Shown here one piece after another: positions 1 to 9,185 of a DNA stretch of 64,000 nt (within the stretch, counting starts at the first letter, position 1; every line of letters begins with the position of its first letter). Origin of the DNA: Marinomonas alcarazii (lineage in GTDB: Bacteria; Pseudomonadota; Gammaproteobacteria; Pseudomonadales; Marinomonadaceae); NCBI RefSeq assembly GCF_003208215.1, contig NZ_QKLW01000005.1:1-64000 (forward strand), in the 5' to 3' direction. Position numbers and translations under genes: made by a program. Under the pieces are notes generated by a model, which saw only the letters and a list, made by a program, of their open reading frames with translations, was not told the DNA's origin and searched no databases.

Positions 1-219
1 GAATAAATACAAAAGCCCTTAGCTCCTCCCCCTGCCAAGGGGGAGGTTGGGAGGGGGTCAAAAAGCCCTAAAACCCCACCCTAGCTCTCCCCTTCATAAG
101 GGGAGGGAATAAATACAAAAGCCCTTAGCTCCTCCCCCTGCCAAGGGGGAGGTTGGGAGGGGGTCAAAAAGCCCTAAAACCCCACCCTAGCTCTCCCCTT
201 CCCTTCATAAGAGGAGGGA
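1..219. repeat. 106-bp tandem repeat, two copies, rich in hairpins
   Basis: A unit beginning GAATAAATACAAAAGCCC starts at 1 and again at 107, so the period is 106 bp. Copy two is nearly identical but carries a 5-bp insertion (an extra CCCTT) and one change near its end. Each unit contains two GC-rich stem-loops: CCTCCCCCT with AGGGGGAGG around a GCCA loop, and CTCCCCTT with AAGGGGAG around a CAT or similar loop. This is an intergenic palindromic repeat of the REP type rather than coding sequence. It lies directly downstream of ureF and could act as a terminator or mRNA stabiliser for the leftward urease transcript. No gene is visible in this stretch. Confidence 0.85.
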
Positions 220-220
220 A

Positions 221-898
221 TTAAGAGCGAAACAGCCGCGAGTATTGTGTTTCATGCTGAGCACTGGCAATGGCGATGGCAGGTAACCCAGCGCCAATGC
301 GGTCTTCTTCAACGGTTAAAGACATGGCAATGGCCTGTCGAATGTCTGTCTGTAATTCACCTAACAACTCTTGTGCTTGAGTTTGCCCAAGGGGAACCAA
401 TTTGGTCGCGGCGGCGATTTGATTTTCTAACCAAGACCAAGCAAAACCCAACGACGCAAGATCAGATTTCAAATTCCAATGACTCGCGGCAATGGCAAAC
501 AAGGTGACAAAACTCATTTCATCTAAACGCTTAAATGGTGTGTCTATTTGCAAGCTACCCAACAAGCGAAACAAAGCTTCACCCATGGCAGTGTCGTTTA
601 AACGCAGTTCTTTGGTTTCTCGGCACGCAAGGATCAAATCATTCAGTTCGATTAAGCGTTCAGTATCCTGTTGTTTAGCTGCTGCCATGCAACGCTGCAA
701 GACGGGCAAATCGACCCTCGCTACAGACTGTTGTAGTTGCAAACCGATCCAAGCGGACACTTCCGCTTTATTTTTCACCCAGCCTTGGTCGATGGCATAT
801 TCCATACCTTGTGAAAAGGCAAAACCGCCCACAGGTAAGCCGACGCTGCTTAATTGCAAAAGCCGCAATAAGCTGATGTCAGTGGTGACTATGTCCAT
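221..898 (-). CDS. ureF: Urease accessory protein UreF
   Basis: UreF forms the UreD-UreF-UreG complex that delivers nickel to the urease active site and gates the UreG GTPase. The protein is all-alpha and shows the family opening LLRLLQLSSVGLPVGGFAFS and the C-terminal EEDRIGAGLPAIAIASAQHE stretch. The frame is open from an ATG at 940, but a GGAG box sits about 8 bases before an ATG at 898, which gives MDIVTTDISLLRLLQL and a usual family length of 225 residues, so I prefer that start. It overlaps the end of ureE by 20 bases. The partner gene ureG is not found within the window; the gene is followed by the hairpin-rich repeat at 1-219. Confidence 0.93.
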   Translation of the reverse strand: MDIVTTDISLLRLLQLSSVGLPVGGFAFSQGMEYAIDQGWVKNKAEVSAWIGLQLQQSVARVDLPVLQRCMAAAKQQDTERLIELNDLILACRETKELRLNDTAMGEALFRLLGSLQIDTPFKRLDEMSFVTLFAIAASHWNLKSDLASLGFAWSWLENQIAAATKLVPLGQTQAQELLGELQTDIRQAIAMSLTVEEDRIGAGLPAIAIASAQHETQYSRLFRS

Positions 899-1322
899 GA
901 CTATAAGCTCCAGATTCTGGGACAAACACGGCTTCTTCATGAGTGACGATCAAACCAAGCATGTGCAACATGTCTTCTAAAACGTGATCAGGTTTAATGC
1001 GTAGCCAACGTTCGCCAATTTGGATTTTGGTGTGACGGTTGCCCAAGTGATAACAGGCTTTGGAAAAAGCTTCCCAATCGTCACAGCTGGCATGGGCAAC
1101 GTCTTCTACTGCGCCAGTCACTTGAACGATCTTGCCGCATTCGGACTTTAAAAACTCTCCGACTAACAGTGGCTTACCACGCTCAAGGAAAACGCGAACC
1201 TCTTCCTTGTTATCGCCCACCAACTTTAAACGCCCACGATCACGCTGTTCATGAGTTAAGGTCACTGTGGTGTGGACTGGATCGTGACAATGAGTGCCTA
1301 ATCTTTCGTAAATATCTAGCAT
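879..1322 (-). CDS. ureE: Urease accessory protein UreE, nickel metallochaperone
   Basis: UreE is the dimeric cytoplasmic nickel chaperone that hands Ni2+ to UreG during urease maturation. At 147 residues it has the usual two-domain length. The N-terminal peptide-binding domain contains LTHEQRDRGRLKL, the metal-binding domain contains the YHLGNRHTKIQI block with the interface histidine around residue 94, and the C-terminus ends in a short His tail (HGHSHH) that can hold extra nickel. The ATG at 1322 lies 24 bases after the ureC stop. It is part of the continuous leftward cluster ureDABCEF and overlaps ureF. Confidence 0.95.
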   Translation of the reverse strand: MLDIYERLGTHCHDPVHTTVTLTHEQRDRGRLKLVGDNKEEVRVFLERGKPLLVGEFLKSECGKIVQVTGAVEDVAHASCDDWEAFSKACYHLGNRHTKIQIGERWLRIKPDHVLEDMLHMLGLIVTHEEAVFVPESGAYSHGHSHH

Positions 1323-1346
1323 GGTATGTTCCTAAAATAAACTTCC

Positions 1347-3053
1347 CTAAAAGAGAGTGTAAAGCTGAGCCAAGGGCAAGACTTCCGCTGGCTCGCAAGT
1401 TAATAATTCACCATCGGCACGTACTTCATAGGTTTGCGGATCAACGGTAATATTTGGTAGCCAATCGTTGTGAATCATGTCGAGTTTGGAAATATTGCGC
1501 GTATTTTTACAGGCCACCAAAGTACGATCCAAACCAAGACTTTCCTTCAAGCCATTATTCAATGCCGCCTGAGAAACAAAGGTCACAGACGTTGCGGCTG
1601 CCGCCTTACCGAACGAACCGAACATAGGACGATAATGCACTGGCTGTGGCGTCGGAATAGAGGCATTTGGGTCGCCCATTGGCGCGCTGGCAATCATGCC
1701 CCCCTTAATAATCATCGAAGGCTTCACCGCAAAAAAAGCGGGTTTCCATAAAACTAAATCCGCCATTTTCCCTGGCTCAATCGAGCCCACTTCATGGCTA
1801 ATACCATGGGCTATCGCTGGGTTGATGGTGTACTTGGCGATGTAACGACGAGCACGGAAATTGTCCGCGCCAAGCTCTTGATCTTCTGGCAATAAGCCAA
1901 ACTGCTGCTTCATCTTGTGAGCCGTTTGCCATGTACGAGTCACGACTTCGCCTACTCGACCCATAGCTTGGGAATCAGACGAAATCATACTGAAGGCACC
2001 ACGATCATGCAGAATATCTTCCGCGGCAATGGTTTCTTTGCGAATACGCGAATCGGCAAAGGCCACGTCTTCTGGAATATTGCTGTCCAAATGATGGCAA
2101 ACCATCAGCATGTCTAAATGCTCGTCTACCGTGTTGCGCGTATAAGGGCGCGTTGGATTGGTCGACGATGGCAAAACATTTGGATTACCCGCCGCACGAA
2201 TAATATCCGGCGCATGACCGCCGCCCGCGCCTTCGGTATGGTAGGTGTGAATTACGCGATCTTTAAAGGCATCAATGGTGCTATCGACAAAGCCCGATTC
2301 ATTCAAGGTGTCGGTGTGAATCGCCACTTGTACGTCGTATTTTTCCGCGACACTCAAACAACAATCAATCGACGCTGGCGTGGTTCCCCAATCTTCGTGC
2401 AATTTCAGACCACAAGCGCCCGCTTCTAGCTGTTCTTCTAAGGCTTCTGGCAGACTGGCGTTACCTTTGCCCAAAAAGCCCAAATTCATCGGCATGCTGT
2501 CGGTGGCTTGTAACATCTTGCCAAGATACCAAGGCCCAGGTGTACAAGTGGTCGCTTTGGTTCCTGTTGCAGGCCCTGTGCCGCCGCCAATCATGGTGGT
2601 GACGCCAGAGGTCAAAGCTTCTTCAATTTGTTGCGGACAAATAAAATGAATGTGCGCATCGATGCCACCCGCAGTCAAAATCGAACCTTCGCCAGCGATA
2701 ACTTCGGTGCCCGGTCCAACCACAATATCAACGTTATCTTGCACGTCTGGATTGCCGGCTTTACCGACTTTAAAAATACGGCCTTCTTTAATGCCAACGT
2801 CGCCTTTCACAATGCCCCAATGATCTAACACCAAGGCATTGGTAATCACTAAATCCACGGCTACGTCATTGGTCACTTGGCTTTGCCCCATGCCGTCGCG
2901 GATAACCTTGCCGCCGCCGAATTTCACTTCGTCGCCATACACGGTGAAATCTTTTTCCACCTGAATCCAAATATCGGTATCGCCTAAACGCACGCGGTCG
3001 CCCGTGGTTGGGCCGAACATTTGCGCGTAACTTTGTCTGTCCATCGTCGCCAT
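1347..3053 (-). CDS. ureC: Urease subunit alpha (catalytic)
   Basis: Catalytic subunit of the nickel enzyme that hydrolyses urea to ammonia and carbamate. All active-site residues can be placed: His134 and His136 (DAHIHF), the carbamylated lysine Lys217 (GLKLHEDWG), His246 (AIHTDTL), His272 (IHTYHTEG), Cys319-His320 on the mobile flap (MVCHHLD) and Asp360 (SSDSQAMGR). Numbering matches Klebsiella UreC. Length 568 is normal for three-subunit bacterial ureases. The ATG overlaps the ureB stop by one base (TAATG), which indicates translational coupling. Nothing suggests inactivation. Confidence 0.98.
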   Translation of the reverse strand: MATMDRQSYAQMFGPTTGDRVRLGDTDIWIQVEKDFTVYGDEVKFGGGKVIRDGMGQSQVTNDVAVDLVITNALVLDHWGIVKGDVGIKEGRIFKVGKAGNPDVQDNVDIVVGPGTEVIAGEGSILTAGGIDAHIHFICPQQIEEALTSGVTTMIGGGTGPATGTKATTCTPGPWYLGKMLQATDSMPMNLGFLGKGNASLPEALEEQLEAGACGLKLHEDWGTTPASIDCCLSVAEKYDVQVAIHTDTLNESGFVDSTIDAFKDRVIHTYHTEGAGGGHAPDIIRAAGNPNVLPSSTNPTRPYTRNTVDEHLDMLMVCHHLDSNIPEDVAFADSRIRKETIAAEDILHDRGAFSMISSDSQAMGRVGEVVTRTWQTAHKMKQQFGLLPEDQELGADNFRARRYIAKYTINPAIAHGISHEVGSIEPGKMADLVLWKPAFFAVKPSMIIKGGMIASAPMGDPNASIPTPQPVHYRPMFGSFGKAAAATSVTFVSQAALNNGLKESLGLDRTLVACKNTRNISKLDMIHNDWLPNITVDPQTYEVRADGELLTCEPAEVLPLAQLYTLF

Positions 3054-3370
3054 TATTCTGCTCCTGCCAATGTGCCCATGACGTCACCACGGAAGCCATA
3101 AATGGTTTTCGTGCCCGCGTATTCGACCAATTCCACTTCACGGCCTTGGCCGGGCTCAAATCGCACTGCGGTGCCAGAAGCAATATTCAAGCGAAAGCCT
3201 TTAGTCACGGTGCGATCAAAAGACAAAGCAGGATTCACCTCATAAAAATGATAATGGGAGCCAATTTGCACAGGACGATCGCCGGTATTTTCGACACGAA
3301 TCTTCACCGTCTTACGGCCTACATTGAGTTCAATGTCTCCTACGGCTACCTGAATTTCACCTGGAATCAT
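3053..3370 (-). CDS. ureB: Urease subunit beta
   Basis: Small structural beta subunit of urease, 105 residues, cytoplasmic, assembling as (UreABC)3. Recognised by the opening MIPGEIQV, the [19 protein letters not shown] block and the RFEPGQ segment typical of UreB. It follows ureA with a 15-base gap and overlaps ureC by one base, so all three structural subunits should be made from one transcript in balanced amounts. Confidence 0.97.
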   Translation of the reverse strand: MIPGEIQVAVGDIELNVGRKTVKIRVENTGDRPVQIGSHYHFYEVNPALSFDRTVTKGFRLNIASGTAVRFEPGQGREVELVEYAGTKTIYGFRGDVMGTLAGAE

Positions 3371-3385
3371 GAGACTTCTCCTTCC

Positions 3386-3688
3386 CTAATTTATAGGATT
3401 ATGAACGGTGACAAGTTTCGTCCCATCTGGGAATGTGGCTTCAACTTGTACTTCATGGATCAACTCCACCACACCGTCCATTACTTGTTCGGCACTCAAT
3501 AAGGTTTTGCCATAGGCCATTAATTCCGCCACCGTTTTACCATCGCGAGCACCCTCAATAATTTCCATAGTGATGTACGCCATGGCTTCGGGATAATTCA
3601 ATTTAAGGCCGCGATTCAAACGTCGTTCGGCTAGTAAGGCAGCGGTAAATACCAACAGCTTGTCTTTTTCTCTTGGGAGGAGTTCCAT
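3386..3688 (-). CDS. ureA: Urease subunit gamma
   Basis: Gamma subunit of urease, 100 residues, the standard length. It starts [23 protein letters not shown] and contains [21 protein letters not shown] and [18 protein letters not shown], all family hallmarks. The ATG at 3688 is preceded by a strong GGGAGGAG ribosome binding site, stronger than that of its neighbours. The 86 bases to ureD contain a short duplicated motif but no gene. Confidence 0.97.
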   Translation of the reverse strand: MELLPREKDKLLVFTAALLAERRLNRGLKLNYPEAMAYITMEIIEGARDGKTVAELMAYGKTLLSAEQVMDGVVELIHEVQVEATFPDGTKLVTVHNPIN

Positions 3689-3751
3689 TTTTATGCTCCG
3701 TTACTTATCTTTATGATTGTTTTCGTTGAACCAAAAAAGAGCGTACGCACC

Positions 3752-3785
3752 TTTTTAGGTCGACCGCGCTTTTTTTAGGTCGACC
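3752..3785. repeat. Short direct repeat around the ureD stop
   Basis: The 14-base motif TTTTTAGGTCGACC occurs at 3752-3765 and 3772-3785, period 20. The second copy covers the ureD stop codon. It looks like a local duplication in the ureD-ureA gap. No regulatory role can be assigned. Confidence 0.6.
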
Positions 3786-4695
3786 AGATCCTCGGTTCAT
3801 TGGATTTTTTGTTGATTAATGCCGGGCGAATATCTCGCCAACACTGAATAAATAGCTGTTTTACTTGTTCTGAATCATCGTGAAGGCTGCGAACTAAGAT
3901 GTACTCACCTACCATGCTTACGCCACTTAGTGACCCATGTTGGGTACAATGCTGACGTAAAGAATCGATCAAATCGTCCTGATTGGCTGAATCAAACGGC
4001 CCAGCGATCATCAAACCATTGATTGGCTTGCTATCTAGTCCGGCTTTGGCGCTAAAAATAGCTCGGCTGCTATCGTCTATCACCAAGCGCTCTCGCACTT
4101 TAAGACGACCGTTCTGGCGAATCTGAAAACCTTGCTCTGCGTGGCCTTCGCCAAAATTTTCTTGGTTGGCTGGCAGGCCAAAACAAGTAATTTCCCAACC
4201 GATAAATTTGGCGTTATCCGCAAGATCAATGCAGTTTTCAAGACGAGTGTGGGCATTCGGATAAAGAATGGTTTCTTGAGGTAACCATTCCATTAAGCTG
4301 TTTTCAGCTACGTTCAACTGGGTAATTTGATGTTGTAGGGTTTTATCTTTACGAGCACGATAAACACGCCCAGCCCCAGGAGTAGTGATTAAAACGTGAG
4401 TATTTTCGGCTAAATTTGCCGTAATCGTGAGGCGATCACCCGACACCAAACCGCCCGGTGGATGCAATAAATATACGTGTGCCGTGTCTCGACCTTCAGG
4501 ATAAAAGGGCTTTTGCACGTACAAAGGCCCTTTGTGATCACAGGTTTTCAACACGGTACCGCGAGTGGTTTGACAAAAGCCTAAGGTCAGAAACGCATGC
4601 CAGTGTGAAGCTTCCCCCGTCACTGACATGTTTGTTTCTGGCAACGGCTTTATGTCGTATTGTTCTGCCAAAGCAAGATTATGTTTATTATTCAT
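3775..4695 (-). CDS. ureD: Urease accessory protein UreD (UreH)
   Basis: UreD binds apo-urease and is the scaffold through which nickel passes during activation. Family features are GPLYVQKPFYPEG, HPPGGLVSGDRL, the TPGAGRVYR block and WLPQETILYP. The frame is open to a GTG at 4752 that overlaps the urtE stop, but an AGGG box lies five bases before the ATG at 4695, giving 306 residues, close to the family norm of 270-300; a further Met lies at 4629. The start is therefore the least certain part. It links the urea importer operon upstream (right) to the urease genes. Confidence 0.93.
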   Translation of the reverse strand: MNNKHNLALAEQYDIKPLPETNMSVTGEASHWHAFLTLGFCQTTRGTVLKTCDHKGPLYVQKPFYPEGRDTAHVYLLHPPGGLVSGDRLTITANLAENTHVLITTPGAGRVYRARKDKTLQHQITQLNVAENSLMEWLPQETILYPNAHTRLENCIDLADNAKFIGWEITCFGLPANQENFGEGHAEQGFQIRQNGRLKVRERLVIDDSSRAIFSAKAGLDSKPINGLMIAGPFDSANQDDLIDSLRQHCTQHGSLSGVSMVGEYILVRSLHDDSEQVKQLFIQCWRDIRPALINKKSNEPRIWST

Positions 4696-4748
4696 GGATG
4701 CCCTATAAGCGTCTTTCGCGTGGCTGCTGATTCCACCTAATGCAAAAA

Positions 4749-5468
4749 TCACACCGCCAAATACTGCTTTATCAAAGTATCATTAAGGTTTTCCATTTTA
4801 TCCGCCGCCACAATGCGCCCCTTTTCCATCAGGCGAAATTCTTTCCCTACACGGCGAGCGAAGCCAAGCTTTTGCTCTACCAAGATAACGGTTAAGCCTT
4901 CTTCTTCGTTCAACTTTAAAATCACATCGCCAATCTGTTTAACAATGTTGGGCTGAATGCCTTCGTTTGGCTCATCCAAAATCAAAACTTTTGGTTCTAA
5001 TACCAAGGCCCGACCAATGGCAAGCTGCTGTTGCTGCCCGCCAGATAAATCACCACCGCGACGATGCAACATATCTTTCAGCACTGGAAAAAGTTCGAAG
5101 ATTTTGTCTGGGATATCTTTTGGATTATCGTTTAGAGTGCCTTTTGTGCGCTTGCCACGCACAGGCAAACCAATACGTAGATTTTCTTCCACTGTGAGCA
5201 TAGGGAAAATGTCTCGTCCTTGAGGAACGTAACCAATACCTGAGTAAGCGCGCTTTTCGGCACTTTGCTTGTTTAGGGTTTCGCCTTCCATGGTGATCTC
5301 GCCACTTTGGATCGGTAATAATCCCATAATAGCTTTTAGCAAAGTGGTTTTACCCACACCGTTGCGGCCCATGATGCAAGTAATCGAACCGGGGACGATT
5401 TCTAAATCCAAGCCCCAAAGAATCTGCGTGCCGCCGTAAAGTTGATCAACCTTGTTAATTGAAATCAT
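4749..5468 (-). CDS. urtE: Urea ABC transporter ATP-binding protein UrtE
   Basis: One of the two ATPases that power the UrtABCDE urea importer, a branched-chain amino-acid type (HAAT) ABC system. It is LivF-like: Walker A GRNGVGKT, signature LSGGQQQQLAIGRAL, Walker B VLILDEPNEGIQP with the NEGIQP variant typical of LivF/UrtE proteins, then the H-loop position occupied by Gln (LVEQKLGF), also normal in this family. It is 239 residues long and overlaps urtD by 4 bases. Position in urtABCDE next to ureDABC supports urea as substrate. Confidence 0.95.
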   Translation of the reverse strand: MISINKVDQLYGGTQILWGLDLEIVPGSITCIMGRNGVGKTTLLKAIMGLLPIQSGEITMEGETLNKQSAEKRAYSGIGYVPQGRDIFPMLTVEENLRIGLPVRGKRTKGTLNDNPKDIPDKIFELFPVLKDMLHRRGGDLSGGQQQQLAIGRALVLEPKVLILDEPNEGIQPNIVKQIGDVILKLNEEEGLTVILVEQKLGFARRVGKEFRLMEKGRIVAADKMENLNDTLIKQYLAV

Positions 5469-6316
5469 GCCTGTTCTCCTGCCGCTGCTTCTTCACCAAG
5501 GTATACCTCAATCACGTCTTTGTTACTTTGAATCTGATCCATCGTGCCTTCGGCCAACACAGAACCTTGATGCAATACCGTTACCGTGCGAGCAATACTG
5601 CGCACAAACTCCATGTCGTGTTCAACCACAATCACAGTTCGCTCACCCGCTAGAGACGTGAGCAGCTCAGCCGTACGCTCGGTCTCTTGTGCAGTCATAC
5701 CCGCCACAGGCTCATCGATCAATAACAGCCTTGGTTCAGCAACCAGCAACATACCAATTTCTAACCATTGTTTTTGACCGTGAGACAAAGCACCCGCCAA
5801 CATGAATCTATGCTTAGCCAAACCTATGGTTTTTAATACCTCATCAATGTGGTCGATTTGTGTCGGTGTTAAACGCGAGAACAAGGTCGGCAAGACGCGC
5901 TTGTCCGTTTTAAGCGACAACTCTAAATTGTCGAACACGGTTTGCTCTTCAAACACGGTTGGCTTTTGGAATTTACGACCAATACCAAGCTGAGCAATTT
6001 CAGCTTCGTCTTTATTCAATAAGTTGTGATTCTGCCCAAAGAACACTGTGCCGGAATCACACTGAGTTTTGCCGGTAATCACATCCATCAAGGTGGTTTT
6101 GCCCGCACCATTGGCACCAATCAAACAACGTAATTCGCCATCGTTCACATAAAGGTTGAGATTATTTAAAGCCTTAAAGCCATCGAAGCTCAGATTCAAA
6201 CCTTCTACATACAGAATCACCTGATTGTCGACATTAACAGCGGCTTGTTCTGGCGCCAGAAAAGGCCAAACCTGATCACGGCGGAAAAATTCACGCGTAC
6301 TATCTAAAGTGCTCAT
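5465..6316 (-). CDS. urtD: Urea ABC transporter ATP-binding protein UrtD
   Basis: LivG-like ATPase of the urea importer. Walker A is GANGAGKT, the signature is LSHGQKQWLEIGMLL, Walker B is LLLIDEPVAGM and the switch histidine is in VVEHDMEF. The protein has an N-terminal extension of about 30 residues before the ABC domain, usual for UrtD. It overlaps both urtE and urtC by 4 bases, an arrangement that implies tight translational coupling through the operon. Confidence 0.96.
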   Translation of the reverse strand: MSTLDSTREFFRRDQVWPFLAPEQAAVNVDNQVILYVEGLNLSFDGFKALNNLNLYVNDGELRCLIGANGAGKTTLMDVITGKTQCDSGTVFFGQNHNLLNKDEAEIAQLGIGRKFQKPTVFEEQTVFDNLELSLKTDKRVLPTLFSRLTPTQIDHIDEVLKTIGLAKHRFMLAGALSHGQKQWLEIGMLLVAEPRLLLIDEPVAGMTAQETERTAELLTSLAGERTVIVVEHDMEFVRSIARTVTVLHQGSVLAEGTMDQIQSNKDVIEVYLGEEAAAGEQA

Positions 6317-7446
6317 GCTTGCGACTCCTTATTCATAACTGTATTTCGCTTGGCCTTTAGCTGCCCATACAACCCCATCAAACCTTTTGGTAAATACAAT
6401 GTCACCAGCACAAACATGGCGCCCAAGGCGAACAGCCAAGCATCCGGCATAATCGCGGTAAAACGGGTTTTCGCGTAATTCACCAACAAGGCACCAATAA
6501 CCGCACCAATCAAGGTGCCACGACCACCCACGGCTACCCAAATCACCATTTCGATAGAGTTAATTGGAGAAAATTCACCTGGGTTGATAATGCCCACTTG
6601 CGGCACATACAAGGCGCCTGCAATGCCAGCAATGACAGCGGAATAAACAAACAACCACACCTTATATCTATCAGTGCGATAACCAATAAAACGTGAGCGA
6701 GATTCCGAATCACGAATCGCCAACACCACCTTGCCAAGACGAGAGGACAAGATCTTCTGGCTGACCACGAAGATCACTGCCAGTAGAATCGCTGTGATCA
6801 AAAACAGAGCAACGCGGGTGCTGTCAGCTTGTAAGTTAAAACCAAGAATTTCTTTGAAATCGGTCAAACCATTGTTGCCGCCAAAGCCCATTTCGTTGCG
6901 GAAGAACGCCAACAACAAGGCATAAGTTAAGGCTTGCGTCATGATGGATAAATACACGCCAGTCACGCGAGAACGGAACGCCAACCAACCAAACACAAAA
7001 GCCAACAAACCAGGCACCAGCACTGCCATTAACATAGCGAACCAAAACTGATCCATACCAAGCCAAAACCATGGCAATTCTTTCCAATCCAAAAACACCA
7101 TAAAGTCAGGCAACAAAGGGTTACCGTAAACCCCGCGATCACCGATTTGGCGCATCAAATACATGCCCATCGCGTAACCACCCAAGGCGAAAAATGCCCC
7201 GTGCCCTAAACTTAAAATGCCGCAATAGCCCCAAATAATATCCACCGCTAACGCCAACATGGCGTAGCACAAATACTTACCCAAAAGCGTGATGGTGTAA
7301 GTGCTGACATAGAAGATAGAGTCGGCGGGTAAAAATAGATTCGCTGCCGAAGCCAGAATCGTCACACTCAATAAAATCACCACAAATGGCAGAGTGTGTT
7401 TGCCAGTCGAGCGTCCTTCAGAAAACCAAGCTGTAAGACGTGTCAT
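6313..7446 (-). CDS. urtC: Urea ABC transporter permease UrtC
   Basis: LivM-like inner-membrane permease, 377 residues with about nine to ten hydrophobic helices. Recognisable family stretches are DIIWGYCGILSLGHGAFFALGGYAMGMYL and the cytoplasmic coupling block VVLAIRDSESRSRFIGY, followed by GGRGTLIGAVIGALLVNY. It pairs with UrtB to form the urea channel in the membrane. Four-base overlaps with urtD and urtB. Confidence 0.96.
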   Translation of the reverse strand: MTRLTAWFSEGRSTGKHTLPFVVILLSVTILASAANLFLPADSIFYVSTYTITLLGKYLCYAMLALAVDIIWGYCGILSLGHGAFFALGGYAMGMYLMRQIGDRGVYGNPLLPDFMVFLDWKELPWFWLGMDQFWFAMLMAVLVPGLLAFVFGWLAFRSRVTGVYLSIMTQALTYALLLAFFRNEMGFGGNNGLTDFKEILGFNLQADSTRVALFLITAILLAVIFVVSQKILSSRLGKVVLAIRDSESRSRFIGYRTDRYKVWLFVYSAVIAGIAGALYVPQVGIINPGEFSPINSIEMVIWVAVGGRGTLIGAVIGALLVNYAKTRFTAIMPDAWLFALGAMFVLVTLYLPKGLMGLYGQLKAKRNTVMNKESQA

Positions 7447-9059
7447 TCTGCCGCCCTCCCTTTTTGTGGAAAGAGTCCCTTAGGACGTTTTTGAATAAAG
7501 AGAATAATAAACACCAACACCAAAATAGCCGCGAGAACCGCACCAGTGGTTGGCTCAAGAAATTTCGTCGCTATGCCCAAAGTGAAGGCTGCAACTAAAG
7601 TACCCAACAAGTTACCCACGCCGCCGAACACCACCACCATGAAGGAATCGATAATGTAAGACTGACCCAAGTTTGGTCCAACGTTGGTTAACTGGCTCAA
7701 GGCAACACCCGCAATACCAGCGATACCAGAACCCAGGCCGAAGGTCATCGCATCGACCCAATTGGTTTTCACACCCATGGCTTTTGCCATATTGCGATTT
7801 TGCGAGACTGCACGAACATTTAGTCCTAGAGAGGTTTTCTTCAGTACAATCACCAAGACGATGAACACCAACAAGGCAAAGGCTAAAATATACAAACGGT
7901 TTAGCGTTAAAGATAAAACGGGGTTAATTTCCCAAGAGCCGCTCATCCAGCTGGGAGTTGATACCTGACGGTTTAGAGGAGAGAAAATAGTTCGTACCAA
8001 TTGCTGCAAAATCAAACTGATACCAAAGGTAGCGAGCAAGGTTTCTAATGGACGCCCATGCAAACGGCAAATCACTAAACGCTCGATCAATACGCCCATC
8101 AAGCCAGACACCAAAAAGGCCGCTGGGATCGCTACCCAAATTGAATAATCGATGTAATTCGGCATGATCAGCTGCACTACATAAGTTGTGTAAGCGCCTA
8201 ACATAATCATTTCGCCGTGAGCCATATTGATAACGCCCATCACGCCAAAAGTAATCGCCAGACCAATAGACGCCAACAATAAGACCGAGCCAAGGCTCAA
8301 GCCAAAGAACAACTGATCGACAAAAGCAAAACGATTAACTCGTTGTGCTATTTTTTCTAACGCGACATTTGCTGCATCCACTACAGCAGCGCTGTCGTCG
8401 CGGGTAAGTCGATTCAGCAGGTTTCGCACATCGCTTTCTAAGCTAGTCGACATTTTTTCAATTGCCGCAATTCGATTAGAAGGTGCCAACTGGGTCTGTG
8501 ATGCTGTACTCATAGCCAGTGCTAATCCCATGACATCTTTTACTTTTTTATTCGGTTCGTTCGGATAAAGACCTTCTAAGACCTCAACCGTGTCGTCATC
8601 TAATTTAGATAAAAGCTCTCTAACTGCTCTTTCACGCACACTAGGTGACTTTGCGGTTAGTTGAATTCGAGCCATGGCGTTGCGCAAATAGCCACGTAAT
8701 TTGTTGTTTACTCGAATTTTACCCACATCTCCTTTCTGAAGGTCAGATCGAACTTGTTGAGTAAATACGTCTTTATAAACCGTTTGACCATCCACATCGA
8801 ACTGACCAACAACCTGACCTTCCGCTTCGATATAATACAAATTGCCCTCTAGTAATGTACGAAAAAGGGGCAAAATACTGTCGTCGGATGCTGCTTCAAT
8901 TCGGACTAGAATTGGCTCTACGTCTTTCATTTTGGCTTCACCCAACTCCACTAAAAGAGGGTCTAAAGACGTCGACTCGGCTCCAGAGCTTGGAAGGGAT
9001 AAAAGCCCAAAAAGACAGCAGCAGAGTGCAATGCAATGTCTCAAGGTAATACGTCTCAA
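7443..9059 (-). CDS. urtB: Urea ABC transporter permease UrtB, TTG start
   Basis: LivH-like permease, 538 residues. Like other proteobacterial UrtB proteins it has a cleavable-looking signal sequence and a periplasmic alpha-helical domain of about 220 residues (HEAT-like, residues 30-240) ahead of the membrane part. The membrane domain shows GVMGVINMAHGEMIMLGAY and VVFGGVGNLLGTLVAAF. The start codon is TTG at 9059; a TGGAG box seven bases upstream supports it, and the nearby ATG is out of frame. It follows urtA after a 126-base gap that contains a hairpin. Confidence 0.94.
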   Translation of the reverse strand: MRRITLRHCIALCCCLFGLLSLPSSGAESTSLDPLLVELGEAKMKDVEPILVRIEAASDDSILPLFRTLLEGNLYYIEAEGQVVGQFDVDGQTVYKDVFTQQVRSDLQKGDVGKIRVNNKLRGYLRNAMARIQLTAKSPSVRERAVRELLSKLDDDTVEVLEGLYPNEPNKKVKDVMGLALAMSTASQTQLAPSNRIAAIEKMSTSLESDVRNLLNRLTRDDSAAVVDAANVALEKIAQRVNRFAFVDQLFFGLSLGSVLLLASIGLAITFGVMGVINMAHGEMIMLGAYTTYVVQLIMPNYIDYSIWVAIPAAFLVSGLMGVLIERLVICRLHGRPLETLLATFGISLILQQLVRTIFSPLNRQVSTPSWMSGSWEINPVLSLTLNRLYILAFALLVFIVLVIVLKKTSLGLNVRAVSQNRNMAKAMGVKTNWVDAMTFGLGSGIAGIAGVALSQLTNVGPNLGQSYIIDSFMVVVFGGVGNLLGTLVAAFTLGIATKFLEPTTGAVLAAILVLVFIILFIQKRPKGLFPQKGRAAE

Positions 9060-9115
9060 GGTAGTACTCCATGTATAGGAAGGTTTCGGAAACAGAGCGT
9101 AACTGAAGGAAAAAG

Positions 9116-9159
9116 GACTCCCTGACTAGACAAGCAATTTAGCCCCTAGACAGAGAGTC
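9116..9159 (-). promoter_or_regulatory. Intercistronic stem-loop after urtA
   Basis: On the minus strand GACTC-T-CTG-T-CTAG pairs with CTAG-T-CAG-G-GAGTC (one wobble, one mismatch) around a 16-base loop. No U-run follows. A hairpin placed just after a binding-protein gene and before the permease gene usually protects the 5' mRNA segment or partly blocks read-through, so that more binding protein than permease is made. Confidence 0.6.
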
Positions 9160-9185
9160 GAGGTTACCCCTGGGAATGGGTCAAA

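Noticed and set aside
247..507. Open frames on the plus strand opposite ureF, ureE and ureC
   Set aside because: They are antisense to well-supported urease genes, lack ribosome binding sites and encode no recognisable protein.
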